Shown in pieces: positions 62,816 through 64,000 of a DNA stretch of 64,000 bases. A model generated the notes under the pieces. The model searched no databases. It saw nothing but the letters and a program-made list of their open reading frames with translations, and was not told the DNA's origin. Numbering within the stretch: the stretch's first letter is position 1; each line of letters opens with the position of its first letter. Origin of the DNA: Sunxiuqinia elliptica. Its GTDB lineage: Bacteria; Bacteroidota; Bacteroidia; Bacteroidales; Prolixibacteraceae. The DNA is taken from assembly GCF_900113005.1 (NCBI RefSeq), contig NZ_FONW01000005.1:124001-188000 (forward strand), given 5' to 3'. The translations under genes and the position numbers were made by a program.

Positions 62816-64000
62816 ATGAAAAGATTACTTTCAGTAATTTGCTTGCTGGTCGTATTTAATGTGACAATGGCAAAAGAATATGAGCTTTCTTCTCCGAATG
62901 GAAGAATTAGCCTTAAAGTGAATGTTGACGAAAATTGCACTTATTCTGTTTTTTTAGGAGATCAGCAGATAATCACCGCTTCTCCAATCGCTCTTGAATT
63001 AGCCAACGGAGATGTTTGGGGGAAGGATGCCCGTGTCAGAAGAGCTAAAGTAACATCACATTCCAATGAGTTGACTCCCGTTGTTCAGCGGAAATATGCT
63101 AAAATTCAGGATGTTTACAACCAGCTTACCTTATCGTTTAAAGGTTATTCTTTGGAATTCAGAGCTTATGACGAAGGAGCGGCTTACCGTTGGGTTTCCG
63201 CATTAAAAGGCGAATACAAAGTGAAGTCGGAGCAGGCCAGCTTTGTCTTTCCTGCCGATCATACCACTTGGTTTCCTGAAGAAGAAAGTCTATTTTCTCA
63301 CCAGGAAAGGGAGTACCTGAAAGTAAATTTATCTGCGGTTGGCTCTGACAGATTCTGTTCAACGGGTATGCTGGTGGATTGCGACAATGGAGTGAAAACT
63401 TACATTTCAGAGTCAAACCTGATGGATTATCCAGGGATGTTTCTTCAAGGGGACGATCAAAATCAGAATGCCTTGGTCGGAAAATTTGCCGGTGTTGTTT
63501 TGGAAGAAAAACAGCTAAGCGATCGTGATGTAAAACCAACAAAATATGCCGACTACATTGCAGTATGCAATGGACCAAGGAGTTTCCCCTGGAGGGCTTT
63601 GCTTATAAGTGAGAATGATGAAGAACTTGTGCAATCCGAGCTGATTTATAAGTTGGCGCCTGAGTTGAAAATTCAAAATACCGAATGGATTAAGCCTGGA
63701 AAAGTTGCCTGGGACTGGTGGAATGCGAATAACATTTATGGCGTTGATTTTAAGTCGGGCGTAAACAACGATACGTACAAGTATTACATTGATTTTGCCT
63801 CGAAAAACAACCTGGAATATATTATATTGGATGAAGGTTGGTATCACCTGGAGAATATTATGGATGTTGTTGATGAGATTGATATCCAGGAATTAGTTGA
63901 CTATGGAAAAGAGCGCAATGTGGGAGTAATCCTTTGGGTCGTATGGAAAGCGTTGGATGATCAATTGGAGAAAGCTCTTGACCAGTTTGAGGCTTGGGGA
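62816..64000 (+). CDS. GH97 alpha-glycosidase, partial (C-terminus off the right edge)
   Basis: 395 codons, open to the edge (full length is usually about 640-700). A signal peptide (KRLLSVICLLVVFNVTMA) is followed by the N-terminal GH97 beta-sandwich (YELSSPNGRISLKV, AYDEGAAYRWV, DHTTWFPEEESLF). The catalytic barrel begins at about 295 with GKVAWDWWNANNIYGVDF and reaches ILDEGWYHL and VGVILWVVWKAL. Family members are alpha-glucosidases (inverting, SusB-like) or alpha-galactosidases (retaining). The WVVWKA motif is compatible with the retaining branch, but the deciding residues lie past the edge. Nothing is seen in the 300 bp upstream. Confidence 0.9.
   Translation, partial: MKRLLSVICLLVVFNVTMAKEYELSSPNGRISLKVNVDENCTYSVFLGDQQIITASPIALELANGDVWGKDARVRRAKVTSHSNELTPVVQRKYAKIQDVYNQLTLSFKGYSLEFRAYDEGAAYRWVSALKGEYKVKSEQASFVFPADHTTWFPEEESLFSHQEREYLKVNLSAVGSDRFCSTGMLVDCDNGVKTYISESNLMDYPGMFLQGDDQNQNALVGKFAGVVLEEKQLSDRDVKPTKYADYIAVCNGPRSFPWRALLISENDEELVQSELIYKLAPELKIQNTEWIKPGKVAWDWWNANNIYGVDFKSGVNNDTYKYYIDFASKNNLEYIILDEGWYHLENIMDVVDEIDIQELVDYGKERNVGVILWVVWKALDDQLEKALDQFEAWG

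Overview
The window reads as chromosomal DNA of a Bacteroidota member, most likely from the Marinilabiliales/Prolixibacteraceae side of the phylum; that placement is inference. The direct signs are four SusC/SusD outer-membrane pairs, FecI/FecR-type regulation, a GldF-GldG fusion, promoter -7 boxes of the form TAnnTTTG, few Shine-Dalgarno sequences, an anSME-type (Cys) sulfatase, and both cytochrome bd and [FeFe]-hydrogenase maturation genes, which suggests a facultative or microaerophilic lifestyle. I recognised no tRNA, rRNA, insertion sequence or CRISPR array.

Layout. 1-8.7 kb, minus strand: cydAB (cydB runs off the left edge), a uracil-DNA glycosylase-like protein, a cytochrome c/sugar dehydrogenase fusion lipoprotein, arginine decarboxylase speA, and an arsR-arsC-acr3 operon behind two dyads. 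9-10.4 kb, plus strand: a GH125 alpha-mannosidase. 10.6-32.5 kb, minus strand: a 22-kb array of three ROK regulator-SusC-SusD cassettes plus one orphan ROK gene. Reading with transcription the order is ROK4-SusC3-SusD3 | ROK3 | ROK2-SusC2-SusD2 | ROK1-SusC1-SusD1. Terminators follow each SusD, and two of the ROK genes share a gap-free 60-bp upstream block. 32.9-42 kb: VOC protein, surE, a small membrane protein, a DUF2752/CD225 pair, lpxB, gldFG, dnaN, a DnaQ-type exonuclease and a FAH-family hydrolase.

42.0-42.3 kb holds an unusual noncoding array: CCTGC and GCAGG pentamers at strict 20/21-bp spacing that switch orientation at a 15-bp palindrome. 42.3-48.4 kb, minus strand: GH20 hexosaminidase, AGCS amino-acid symporter, FAD oxidoreductase, secreted EEP-family phosphatase/nuclease and a secreted esterase. 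48.8-53.6 kb, minus strand: a hydrogenase-maturation group (TM1266-type regulator, hydG, aspA, a tiny secreted Lys/Cys-rich protein, hydF) with no hydE or structural hydrogenase in view. 54-64 kb, plus strand: a second type of polysaccharide locus (ECF sigma, FecR anti-sigma, STN-containing SusC, SusD, sulfatase, a sulfatase remnant, and a GH97 enzyme cut by the right edge), probably for a sulfated glycan.

The two polysaccharide loci show two control styles. The right one uses classical trans-envelope signalling: the SusC STN domain talks to FecR and the sigma factor. The left array places a cytoplasmic ROK repressor-like protein directly in front of each SusC, and those SusC proteins lack STN domains. 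The ROK-SusCD array and the phased pentamer array are the two things most worth following up.
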